From: Actinocatenispora sp036503555
Lineage (GTDB): Bacteria > Actinomycetota > Actinomycetes > Mycobacteriales > Micromonosporaceae
Length of the DNA stretch: 64,000 nucleotides
Assembly (NCBI GenBank): GCA_036503555.1
Contig: DASXWQ010000026.1
Coordinates: forward strand, 124,001 to 188,000
Direction: 5' to 3'
Shown here: one piece after another, positions 49,101 to 61,100 of the stretch
How positions within the stretch are numbered: position 1 is the stretch's first letter
How the letters are laid out: every line of letters starts with the position of its first letter
Made by a program: the position numbers and the translations under genes
The notes under the pieces: generated by a model
The model's database searches: none
What the model was told of the DNA's origin: nothing
Seen by the model: the letters and a program-made list of their open reading frames with translations, nothing else

Positions 49101-52100
49101 TCGATCGCCTCGTCGTCCAGGCCGCGCCACACCTCCGCGGCGGCCAGCGCCTCGGCGGCCAGCCGAACCGCGACGGACGCCGGCCCGCTCGTCGGCGCCG
49201 CCGTCGGCACGCCACCCGCCAGGTCGGGCGTCGTGCCCGTACCCCGGCTGGCCAGCTCGAACCAGCCGATCGCGCCCAGCGCACCGACCTCCGGCGGCAG
49301 CGCGTCGAGCAGCGCGCGGAGATCGTCGGTACCCAGGTCGGCCACGGCCCGCGTGAACCGGTCCCGCAGCTCCTGCCGCTCCGCCTCATCCGTCAGCGAC
49401 GGGTACCGCGCGGCGAACGCGTGCGCGATCACCGTCGTCGTCTCCGCCGGTGCACCGCCGCCCAGCTCCTCGACCACGTGCCGGGCCAGGACGTGGATCG
49501 CGGCCAGCTCCAGCGGCAGGCCGGACGCAGCGCCCCGGGCCAGCTGGTCGACCAGCTGCGGCAGCGACTCGACCCGCAGCGTACGGCCGTCGCGGGTGAG
49601 GACCGGCACGTCGCCGTCGAAGTACACCGGGGCGTCGGGCGAGGCCGCCGCCAGGTACGACAGGGCCGAGGTCACCCGCTCCACCACGTGCGCCCGCCGC
49701 TCCGCCGGCAGGTACGTGCGCCACCGGGCGTCCGCCGGGGCGAGCCGCTCGTCGAGCAGCTTCCGTACCCGCGGCGGCAGCGCGGCCACGCCACGCCGGT
49801 GCTCGACCCCGGCCACGTGGTCGGCGTCGGCGGCCCGCGCCGGGTCGGCCAGCAGGCCGAGGTTCGTGGCCTTGTGCCCCAGCCAGTACTCCAGCTGCTG
49901 CGCCAGCTCGTCGTCCTCGCGGCGGATCGCGCGGCGCAGCCAGTCGGTCAGCGTGACCGTCTCGTTCCGGCCCGCCTCGGCGTGCGGGGTCAGCACGGTG
50001 AGCGCCGGGTCGGCGTCCGGGGTCAGCGGGTCCGGGACGGCGTTCCCGGCCGGGTCGTGCCACAGCTGCGCGAGCCGGTCGGTGGCGCGGACCTGCCAGC
50101 CGCCGCGCCGGCGCATCAGCTCGACCCACTCGTGCTGCACCGTACGGCGCAGGTCGTAGTCGCCGTCGGTCATGCCGTTCGCGTGGCGCTCGCCGCGCGT
50201 GAAGCCGGTGCCGAGCACGATGCGGTCGACGACCCGACCGTCGGCCAGCCGTACGCCGCGCTGGTTGAACGCCCGCTCCAGCAGGCCGGTGCGCTGCACA
50301 CCGAGCACGATCGGCGCGCCGCCACCCCGCGGCACGACCAGCGCGTCGCCCGTCGGCAGCCACTCGACACTGTCGAACCGCCGGTGCGCCTGCCGTACCC
50401 AGCGGCGCAGCGCGGCACGGGTGAACACCGGGTCGTGTGCCTGCTGCGCCGGCGCGCCCGTCTCCTCCTCGGACAGGCCGCGACCCTCGTCGCCGGTACC
50501 GGCGGGCGCGTCCTCCGCCGTCGACAGCAGCGACCGGAGGAAGCCCCCGCCGCGCAGGCCGCCCAGTCCGAGCAGGCCCAACAGCCCGCCCGCCATCGTC
50601 CGCGACGCCCCGCGGCGGTCGCTCGGCGCATCGGCCGCCTTCGCCTTCGGCGCCTTCTCCTTCACCGGCGGCGGCGCCGAGGCGGTCGGTGCCGTCGGCT
50701 TCCAGTTCTTCCCGAAGACGTCCGTCAGCGGGATGTGGGCGACCTGCCGCTGGTTCGGGTGCTCGGTCAGCGTCCACAGGGTGTTGTCCCAGCCGAGCGC
50801 GAAGTCCTCCTGGCCGACCCACGGCGACCGGTGGTCCTGCTGCTGCGGCGCGCGGTCCCGGTGCGGGTCGAACGTCCAGATCCGGCCGTGCCGGTGATCG
50901 CCGTCGCTGCACGACATGACGAGCTTGCCGTCGACGAACGCGCCGCCCTGCACGCTCTGGATCGCCAGTTCCCAGGCGTCGTTGCCGTGCACGTACCCGT
51001 CGGACGAGGCCCGCAGCTGATCGCCCCAGCTCGCGCCGAGCGGGAACAGCACCGCCCGGTTGTCCTTGCCTTGCTCGTCGTACTCGGAGACCATCATCGC
51101 CGGCCCGGACTCCGTGTCCGCGATCGACACCGCGCTGAACCGCAGGCCCTTGGTCTTGTTGAGGGTGGACGCGTGGTAGCGCGCCACCTCGGGCAGCACG
51201 TACCGGAAGCCGGACGCGGTGTACGAGCCGTCCTTCTGCCGCCCCGTCGTCTTGCCGTCCTCGACCTTCACGATCCGGCGCAGGTCGAACACCCGCAGGC
51301 CGCCGCTGGTGTCCGGCACGTACGCCAGGTCGCCGTAGATCTCGACGCCACCGGCGTGCACGTTGATCGCGCGGAAACTCGCCTGGCCGTGCGCGTCCAC
51401 GAACGGCTCGACCAGCAGCAGATCCTCGTACGGCAGCGCCGGGTGCTCGTCCTTGCCCTTCGGCTTCGCGTCGCCCTTCGCCTTCGCGTCGTGCTTCGCC
51501 TTCGGGTCAGCCTTCGCGTCCGGCAGCTGCCCGTGCGGCTTCGAGTAGTCGACCAGGGTCAGCTCGGACGCGCGGTTCTTCGTGGGGTGCTTGGAATACC
51601 AGGTGACCGCGGCGACGCGCTTCCCGCCGAACGTGCCGTCCTCGGAGGCGTGCACGCTCGTCGTGATGCCCTGCGGGTACCGGCCCGCGTCGGCACCGAT
51701 CTTCTCCGACCAGTGCCAGCCCGACTTCGTCGGCGTGGCCCGCCCGCGCGCGTGGTCCAGGACCTCCGCGACCGCCTTTCCGGCGTCCGTCGGCATCTTC
51801 GCCTTGTCCGGCAACGCCTTCCACAGCGCGTCGGCCGCGGAGACCTTCTCGTACTTCAGCCGGAAGTTGTCCGCGACCAGCCCGCGCAGACCCACGGACC
51901 GTTCGGTCGACCGCGGCTCCGGGATCCACTTGCGCTCCAGCTTCGGTGGAACGCCGTGCTTGCCCTCGAAGTGGTCCTTCCCGTAGTCGTTGCTCAGCGC
52001 CACGTCGGCGGTGGCCGCGGCCGCCACGACCGCCGTCCAGCGCAGGAACTGCCGCCGGCTGACCCCCTCCGTACCGCCCAGCCGGGCCCACCGCACCGAT

Positions 52101-55100
52101 GCGGCGTCCCGCGGCTGCTGGGTCGGCACCGCCGAGACCTCGCCCGACGGTTCCCGCCAGATCTCGTACCCGTCGGCCGGGAAGCTGGGCGCCATGGTGT
52201 CCGACATCGGGTCAACCGACCCGATGACGACCTGGCCGTCGGAGCCGAGCCACGCCGTCGTCGACGCGCCGCCGACCGCGACACCCAGCGTCTCGCCGGC
52301 CACGGCCAGCATCTCGGCCGAGTCACAGCTCGCCGTGAGCGACACCCGCGCCGTCTCCGGCGCCAGGTCGCCGCCGGCCCGGATCTCCTCGTCCAGCACG
52401 GCCTTCATGCCGCGGAAGAACTCCGCCGCCGGCACCCACGCCTGGTCCACCAGGACCAGACCGTCCTGGTGGTGGAACGTCATGCTCCGCTGCCCCGGTA
52501 CCGCCGGGATCGCCGCCGCGAACTCCGCCTCCGCCGAGGCCGGCGCGTGCAGCGACCACCCCGCCGGTACCCGCCCCTGCGCGGCAACCGTCCGTACGTG
52601 CCGGACAGCGGCGTCGCCGGTGAGCAGCCCGCGCCCGTCCGGCGAGACGGCAGCGCCCCGGACCGGCTCGGGGTACAGCTCGGCCAGGTTCGGTGGAACG
52701 TCGCGGCCCACCCGCCGCAGCGTGTTCGCGATGATCTCGGCAGGGCTCTCCCGCCCGGGCACCGCGGCGTCCAGGTTGGGCAGTGGCATGTGGATCCGCA
52801 GCGGGCCCTCGACCCGTACCGCGAAGTCCGGGATCTCGTTGCCGTTCTCGTCCTTGATCCGCAGCGCCAGCAGCTCGACGAGCGCCACCGGGTGCACGCC
52901 GCGGGGGAAGTGCACGACGATCTGCGGCGGACGACCGTCGAGCTGGTTCCGCCAGGCGACCTCCATCTGCCGCGTGATCTGGCTGGCCAGCTTGTTCTTG
53001 AGCACCAGCCGCCCGTTGCGCACCTCGACCTGGATACCGATGAAGGTCGCCTTCATCTCGTGCCAGGTACGGCCGTCATCGGTCACCGCATCGATCTCGG
53101 CGAAGATCTTCCGCGACTTTCCACCGACCGTGACCGTCGCCGAGGCGTCCTTGTCGACCTCGACGATGCCGTCGAGCTGGAACGCCAGCAGCACCTCACC
53201 GGCCAGCCCGTCGATGGCGCTGAGCTCGTTCTCCAGGTCGCGGAGGGTGTCCTTGACCTCCAGGTCGGTCATCGGCCGGCCGTCGGCGGTCCGGCCGATG
53301 TGGTACTGCGCGGGCAGGTTGTCCAGATACTCACGCAGGCCCCGGGCGACGTCCTTCCACTTGTCCGCGCCGAGCTGTTCCAGCTCCGGCTTCTCCGCGA
53401 GGAGCCGGTGCAGTTCGGCGCGCACGGCGACGAGACGGATCTCCCGCCCGGCGAGGTACCGCGCCATTCGCCGTTGCAGGGGCGTGAGGTCGAGCTGGTC
53501 GACCATCCAGGCCGATGACGTGTTGGCGTCCTCCAGCCCTCGGTCGCGCACGAACAGCTCGGCCACGCGCATGCTCAGATCGGCGTTGTCAGCCTGTGCG
53601 CGCACCCTCGTTTCGTCCAGCCAGGACAGCACCGGGAACACCGCCTGCGCGGCGACGTTCAGCTGGGTCCGCTCGGACTGGACGAACGCGTCGGCCTGCC
53701 GCGACGCCTCGGCCTCAGGGAGCTGGCTCTGGACGACGAGGTTCCGAAGCTGAGCGGCGTGGGACTTCGCGATCCCTCGCTCGTACGCCAGGCGGAACCT
53801 CTCGGTCACGGCCTCCGTCGCGGCCCGGATGATCACGGGGCGGTTGCCGCTCCGCTCGAACTCGTCGATCACCTCGCGCAGCGCGGCGGGCAGCTCCGGC
53901 GCGGTGATCGTGGGGAGAGCCGGCGACGGCGTCGGGCGCGGCGGCGGGGCAACCGACCGGGCGACGATCTGTCCGGGCGTGGGAGCCGGGGCCTGGCCGT
54001 CGCCGGCGACCCGAGCGACGTAGTCGGCCGGGTCGACCGCCTTCGACCGGACCCGCGCGGCCCAGGAGGCGACGGGGGCAACGGCTTGCCGGGCCAGGCG
54101 GTTCCGTACCGCCTCGGTCCCGAGGTGTTCCGCCAGCTCGTGGTCCGCTTCGGGAGACGCGGTGTCGTTGCCTGCCTGGCTCTGCCGGTTGCCCCGCCAG
54201 TTCTTGCTCTCGCCCTCGACCTGCTTGGTGAGCGCGTCGTGGTACCGGCGCAGGATGACCGTGCGCGCGGCGTCGACAGGCCCGCCGATCTGGCCGATCT
54301 CGTCCAGGATCCGCCCGAGATCGGCCGGTACGGTGGTCGAATCGTCCGCCGGGACGGTCGACGGCGACCCCGCGACGGGTGCCGGGGACGGCGCGACGGG
54401 GGCCGGAGACGGCTGGGCGGGGGCCGGCCGGTGCGAGTCGGGCGACGCGGTGGGGGCCGCCGGACGCGGCCCGGCAGTGACCGGCAGGCGCGGACGCTCG
54501 GGCGCCCGAACGACGACCTCCGGCGCGAAGTCGACCTCGTTGCCCTGGTCGTCGCGGGCCCGGAGCGCCAGGATCTCCCGCTCGGCGACGTCATCCAGAC
54601 CGTTCGGGAACGCGGCGACGACCCTCGGCCGCTGGCCGTTGATCCGGGTACGCCACGCGACGTCGAGCTGGTTCTGGATCTGGTCGGCCAGGTCCGGCTT
54701 GAGGTGCTTCCTTCCCTTGATCATGACGACCTGCTTCTTCGGGCCGGCCGTCTTCACCTCGTACCAGGTGGTGTTGTCGTCGGTGAGGATGTCGATGTCG
54801 ACGATCACCGACCGCGGCTCGCCGTCCCGTACGACGATGGCGCTGAAGGTCTCACCCAGCTGGCTGACGCCGTCCAGGTCCGCCGCGAAGCCGACCTCGC
54901 CGCGCAGACCGGTCAGGTTGTTGATCGCGTCCGTCACGAGCTTGGTGGCCTGGACGGCGTCCCGGTAACCCGGCGGTTCGCCCTGGGCCCCGAACAGGTC
55001 CGCCGCCCGCTCGATCGTCTGACTCGACGCGTCGAGCCGCGCCCGGAGCCCCGCGACACCCGGGGTACGCCGGGCCGACAACGGCTCCAGCCCACGCCCG

Positions 55101-58100
55101 ACCTCGCGGCGCATCGAACGCGCCACCCGCAGCATCTTGGTCGCCTTCTGCTGCGCTTTGGTGATCTCTTCGGGCGACGGATCCGTGAGCACCGTCAGCC
55201 GCGTGCTGGTCCGGTCGCGGTGCGGACGGTTGCCCTCGTCCTGGTTCTTCCGGGCGACCCGGAGCACGACGTCCTCGCCGGTCGCCGCCGCCACGTTTTC
55301 CACCCGGCGTACCCAGCGCACGGTGCGCTCCGCGGCCTGGCTGACGGTCTGCGCCACCGCGCTGTCGCGTGCGACGAACGACCGTGCATCCTCGACCGCC
55401 CGCTCGAACGCACCGGCGGATCCCGCGTACGCGGCGAGCTTCTGGTTGGCGAAGTTGGTGTACTGCCGGGTCTCGACCGTACGGGCGCTCTGCTGGAACA
55501 GCTCGCGCACGACGCGCTGCGCGTCGGCGACGCGGTGGGTGCCGCGCGCGGCGAGCTCGTCCAGCACCTGTTGGACGGCCTCGGGGACGGGGAAGTCGTG
55601 TTTCGGCAGTGCCGGCCAGAGGGACGGCGCGTCGGGACTGTCCAGGCGTACCCAGTCGGCGGGCAGGGTGTCCCACTGCTCGGACAGTGTGTACGACAGG
55701 TCGCCGCTGGGGCGGCGCCAGATCATGTACCCGTCGGCCGGGAAGGTCGGCAGCATGCTCTCCGACGCCGGGTCGATGACCATGAACCGGCCGTCCGGGT
55801 CGAGGAACCCGGCCCCGTTCGCGCCGCCGACCTCCACGCCGAGGACGTCGACCGCGCGGTCGAGGACGTCGGCGGTGAAGCAGCCGAGGAGCGGCACCCG
55901 TACGGTCTCGGGGGTGAGGTTCGGGTCGCTCCGGACCGCCTCGTCCAGCGCGGGCTTCAGCCCCTCGAACACCTGCGCCGCCGGCACCCACGCCCGGCCG
56001 ACCAGCGCCAGCCCGTCCTGGTGGTGGAACGACACGAACAGCTCGCCCCGGCCGCCGTCGACGTTCGCGGCGTAGTTCGCCTCGTCGGTATCCGGAGCGT
56101 GCAGGGACCAGCCGACCAGGGTGTCGCCGCGCACCACCCGGCCGCGATCGACCGCGTCCCGCACGTGCTGCACGGCGCGGGGTCCGGTCAGGACCGGGCG
56201 GCCGTCCGGGCCGAACCGCGGCGTCGGAGCGGGCTGCGACGGCGCGGTGTCGAGGTCGGTCGGTACGGGATCGCCCTGGCGACGCAGCGCGTTCGCGATG
56301 GTCTCGGCCCGGCTCTCCCGACCCGGGACCCGGGCCGTGAGGTTCGGCAGCGGCATGTGGACGCGCGGCGCACCCTCGACCCGGAGCCGGGCGTTCGGGA
56401 CCTCGACGCCGTTGTCGTCGGTGATCCGCAACGACTCCAGGGCGATCTTCGCGATCGGGTGGATTCCGTTGACGTAGTGCTCGACGACCTCGGCGCCGTT
56501 CCGCCAGGCGAGCTGCATTTGCCGGATCGCCTGGTCGCGCAGGTACGGCGTGAGCTCCAGCCGCCCGTCGACGAGCACGACCTGGGTTTCGACCAGCGTC
56601 GCCTTGACCTCGTGCCAGGTCCGTCCGACGTTGCTGACCAGGTCGATCTTGGAGGTGACCACGTCCTCCTCGCCGTCCGTCACGACGACGGTGGCCACGC
56701 TCATCTCGATCGCGTGGATGTCCGGCAGGGTGCGCGCCACGGACAGCTCGCCCAGGATCCCGCTCAGCTGGCTGTTGACGCGGTTGATCGTCGTCAGCAC
56801 GCGGATCGCGACGGCGTCATCGAGCGGCTGCCCGTCCGGCGTCTCACCCAGCAGGTACGACGGGGGCAGCGCGTCGATGATCCCGGCGAGCGAGTCCAGG
56901 CCCTCCGCCCAGCGGTGAGCGCCTCGCTCGATCAGCTCCGGCTGGTCCCTGAGCAGCTCGGTGAGCTGCTGGTTCACCGTACGCAGGCGGCCCCGCGCCT
57001 GGTGGATGGCGCGCACGGCGGCCTGCTGCTCGGGCGGCAGCGACGAGACCAGCTCCGGCGGCAGAGTCTGGCCATGTTGCAGGGCGAAGGCGTAGATGTA
57101 CCGCTCGGCGAGGCGCAGCACGAGGTCGGAGCCGTCGAGCGCGGCGCGCTCCCGCTGCTCCGCGATCGTCCGCTGGGCGACCTCCGCCGCCACCCGCGCC
57201 AGCCGGTCGCCGGTGGAGTCCTCCTCGACGTACGCGATCCACCGGCGGTCGAAGTCCGCGGCGAGGTCCGGCTCCTGCTCCGCCCGGTCGAGGAACTCCT
57301 CCCGTACCTGCTTGACGGCCGCCCGCTGGGCCATCACGAACTGGACCGCGAGCTGCTTCTTCGCGTACTCGACGACCGGGCGGGAATGACCGCTCCGCTC
57401 GATCTCGTCGAGTACGGGCTGGAGGGCGGGCGGGAGCTCCTCCTCGACGGTGGGCCGGGACGTCCCCTCGGACTGGTTCGGCTGACGCCAGACGTCGGCG
57501 ACCCTCGGGGCGTTCTTGTTGTTGCGCGCCACCCGCTCGACGAGGCTCTCGCCCTGCTGGTCGGCCAGCTTCCGGACGCCCGCCACCCACTTGATGACGC
57601 GTGCGGTGGCCGCCGCCGCGATCTGGGCGGTGACCTCCGGGGTCCCGATCAGCTCGGCCGCGTCGGCCGCCGCCTGCTCGGCCGTCTTGCCCTGCTTGAC
57701 GCCGTGGCTGGTCATGCCCTTGTGGCGGGACTCGACAACCTGCCCCAGCGCGCGGCTGTACTCCCCGCGCAGGATCTCCTGAGCCTTCTCGACCGGCCCG
57801 TCCGGATCCCTGCCGAGCTCGTCCAGGAGCTGCTGGACCCCTTCCGTGACGGGGAAGTCGGCGGGCTTCGGGAGGTCCGGCTCGGATCGACTGGGCAGCG
57901 CGACGTCGCCGTACGTACCGATCGCCTGGCGGGCCGGCCCCTTGGTCCAGGCAAGCCATTCGCCGGACACGCCGCCGTTCCCGTCGTACGGCAGTTCGAC
58001 GCCGTCGACGCCGCGGACGAGCCGCCAGCCGTTGCTGCGCTGGAGCCCGACACGCGGGTCGGACGGCCGCGTCGGCGCGTACACGATCTCGCGGCCGTCG

Positions 58101-61100
58101 GGAGTGATCCCGAGCACGCCGAACGGGGCGACGCTGTCCATTCCCGAAGCCAGAGCGATGGTGCGCAGCGCGCCCTCCGCAATGGCACCGAGGTCGCATC
58201 CGAGCTTGAGTACCCGGTCCCCGGCGTCGATCCGGACCTGACGTCCGGTGGAGGTCTCGGTGCCGACGGCCAGCCGGCGGATCGCCGAGCCGAACTCGTC
58301 GAGGCCGACGGCGCGCCCGTTGACCTCGACACGGTCCTCGGCACCGTGTGCCACCACGGTGAACACCTGGCGACGCACACCGCCGACCGCGATCGTGACG
58401 CCGGTCGTGATCATCCGGCGGCCGAACTCGGCCGCCTCGGCTGGGTCGGTGAAGAACACGGCGTCCGGATGGCCGTCCAGCACGATTGCGTTGTCGACCG
58501 CCCACTGGACCGCGGCCTCACCGTGCAGCACGCCGGCAGGCGGTCCGTACACCTCCGGGCCGGGCTGCGCGGGAGAGTGGCCCGCGTACCCCGGCCCGCG
58601 GCCCTCCGTGGTCACCAGCGGCGCGCGCGACGGCGTCGACGGCGTCGCGCCCGCGTCGGACCGGACCGGCGGCAGCGGGAGCCGCACCATCGCGTGCGCC
58701 TGCGCGACGGCCCGCATCCCGTAGGCCGACTCGGCGTGGGTACGGCTCGCGGACTCCTTGTCGAACGTCCACAGCTCGTCGAGCGTCGGGAACCGCGGCG
58801 ACCCGAAGGGTTCGGTCCGCGCCCGGGACAGGATGTCCTCGACCGTGTCGAGGTACGCGAAGGCGCTCGCGGAGAGCTTGGCTTCGGGGTCGTAGCGCGC
58901 GATCTCCGCGCGGTACCACTGGTCCAGCCGGCCCAGCGGCGAGTCCTCCCGGAACGTGACCGACCCGTCGGCGGCATGTTCCACGCCGGCGGCCGCCGCG
59001 TTCGCGAACCCGAACCCGAGGTCGGCGGGGTGCGGCGTGCGCGCGACCGGCAGCAGCTGGGCGATCTCCATCGGCGTCGACCACGCCAACACGGACGTGG
59101 CGCCCGCCCACCGCGCCAGGCCCGCAACCGCCCGGATGGCCGAGGCGACGATGGTCCGGTCCTCGCCGCGCCCCAGCGTGACCTGTTCGAGGACGGCGGT
59201 CTCGCCGTCGAACCCGAACACGACCTGCCCGACCCGCTGCGAACCGCGGTTGACTCCCAGCCGCACCTTCACCGACGTCCCGTCGGGACGCAGCTCGTCG
59301 ACGGAGAACGTGTGCCCGCCCGGCCGGATGGCCGCCGCGGCCCGGCTCAGCTCCTCGCCGAACGCGGCCGGGTCCGCCACCCCGCCCGGATGGCCGGACG
59401 GTGCGGGACCGCTGATCCGGGTCGTCGACTGGCCCGGAACGGCATGCCGCAGCGCCTGGTCGGCCTTCTGGCCGATCCAGTCCACGGCGTCCCACACGAG
59501 TTGGTCCGGCGTCCGCCACATCCACGACGACGCAAGGTATTGCGCCACGTTGGAGGCGTCGACGTCGGCGACGCGACCGTCGTACGTGTGCACCCGGACC
59601 CAGGCGCTCCACCGCCGGCGCCCGTCCTGGTACGTCGTGGGCGTGCCGATCCGCTCCACCCGCGCCACGCCGGGGATCTCGTCGGAGTTGATCTCTTGCA
59701 GGGCACGATCGAACACGTCGACCGCGCGCTGCCGGACCTCGTCGTTCTTCTCCCGCATGCTGACGAACCACGTGTCGGCCACGTCGTGGCCCAGTTCGAT
59801 GAGGATCTCGCGGAAGCGCGCAAGGTGGTCGGCGGAGGGGATCGCTCCCTGCATGTAGTGACCGCTCTGGTCGGTCACCCAGACGAGCTTGCCGTTCACC
59901 GCGAAGAACTCACCGGCCGCGATGACCGGGCGGTCGTGGAAGAACGCGGAGTGCGCCGCGTCGGTCTGGCGCTTCTCCCGCTCGCGCATCGCGAAGACGT
60001 GCTTCGTCTTCGCCTCGACCACGAACATGTAGTGCCCGTCGAGCGGCTGACCGTCCGCGTCGGTGACGATCGCGCCCTGCGCCTCCGAGCGGATGCCGAG
60101 CTCGTACCGCTGGCGCTCGTCCTCGCCGATGCGCCGCGGGAACTCGTGCTTGTCCCGGTCCAGGATTTCCCGGGGGGCGCGCACCGGCTCCGGGAAACGC
60201 CGTACCCGGTTTCCGACGACGGTGGCGTGCGGGCGCGGCACGGGCCGGCCGGAGGGGCCGAGAACCCGTACCGGAACACGGATGTGCTCCAGCCCGTGCG
60301 CGATGTCGTCGTCGACGTCGGGCAGCTCGATCCGCAGCGGTCGCGGCCGCCCGTCGACGATGTTCTCCGGCCAGGCCGCCGCCCGCAGCGCGTTCTCGAC
60401 GTGGTGCGCCACCGCCCGGATCACGGCAGGGTCCCGGTTGGCCAGCCCCTCGGTGAGCCGGTCCGACAGGTGGAGGATCCAGGTCCTGCCGTCGGGGTCG
60501 AGCAACAGCTGCGTGCCCTCCGGCGTACCGGGGCCGGTCGCCGGGACCGGCTGGGCGTCCTGCTGCCTTCCGAACACGCCGGAGAGCCAGGGATCGGTGC
60601 TGGCCGCCCGTGGGGCCAGACTCGGGAAGTAGAAGTCGCGGGCCTTGCGCAGCGCCTTCTCGATGTCCGGGATCTCGGCCGCGGGCACGTGCTCCGCCCG
60701 CCAGGCCGCGTTGAGGTACTCCTCCGCGAGCCGCCGCTGGGTGAACGCGCCCCGCTCGCTGTCCGGCTTGAACAGCCCCATCGCGGCGCGCGTCAGCTCG
60801 GCGTTGATCGGCGCGACGTCGACCGGCGACGTGCGGTCGTTGTAGGCACGCTGCTGCTCCTCGAAGAGGAGCTTGACATCCGCCAGGCGCTGCTTGTCGC
60901 GGGTCGTGAGTTCGAACCCGGAGCCCGCGGGACCCAACGCGTCGGGCCGCTCGCCGCGACCGCTGAGCGCCGCCTTCCACCGGCCGAAGCGGGTCGGCGC
61001 GTGGTCTGCCTCGACCTTCTGGTACGTCAGGGTCCGCACGATGAGGCGATGCAGCGCGGCCGGGTCGTTCAGCACCGTCTCGTTGACGACCGAGGTGGCA

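Noticed and set aside
51430..51540. Lys/Asp/Ala-rich run (KAKHDAKAKGDAKPKG) as a DNA-binding tail
   Set aside because: It interrupts the propeller-like domain as a loop and is more easily explained as low-complexity slippage of short GC-rich repeats.
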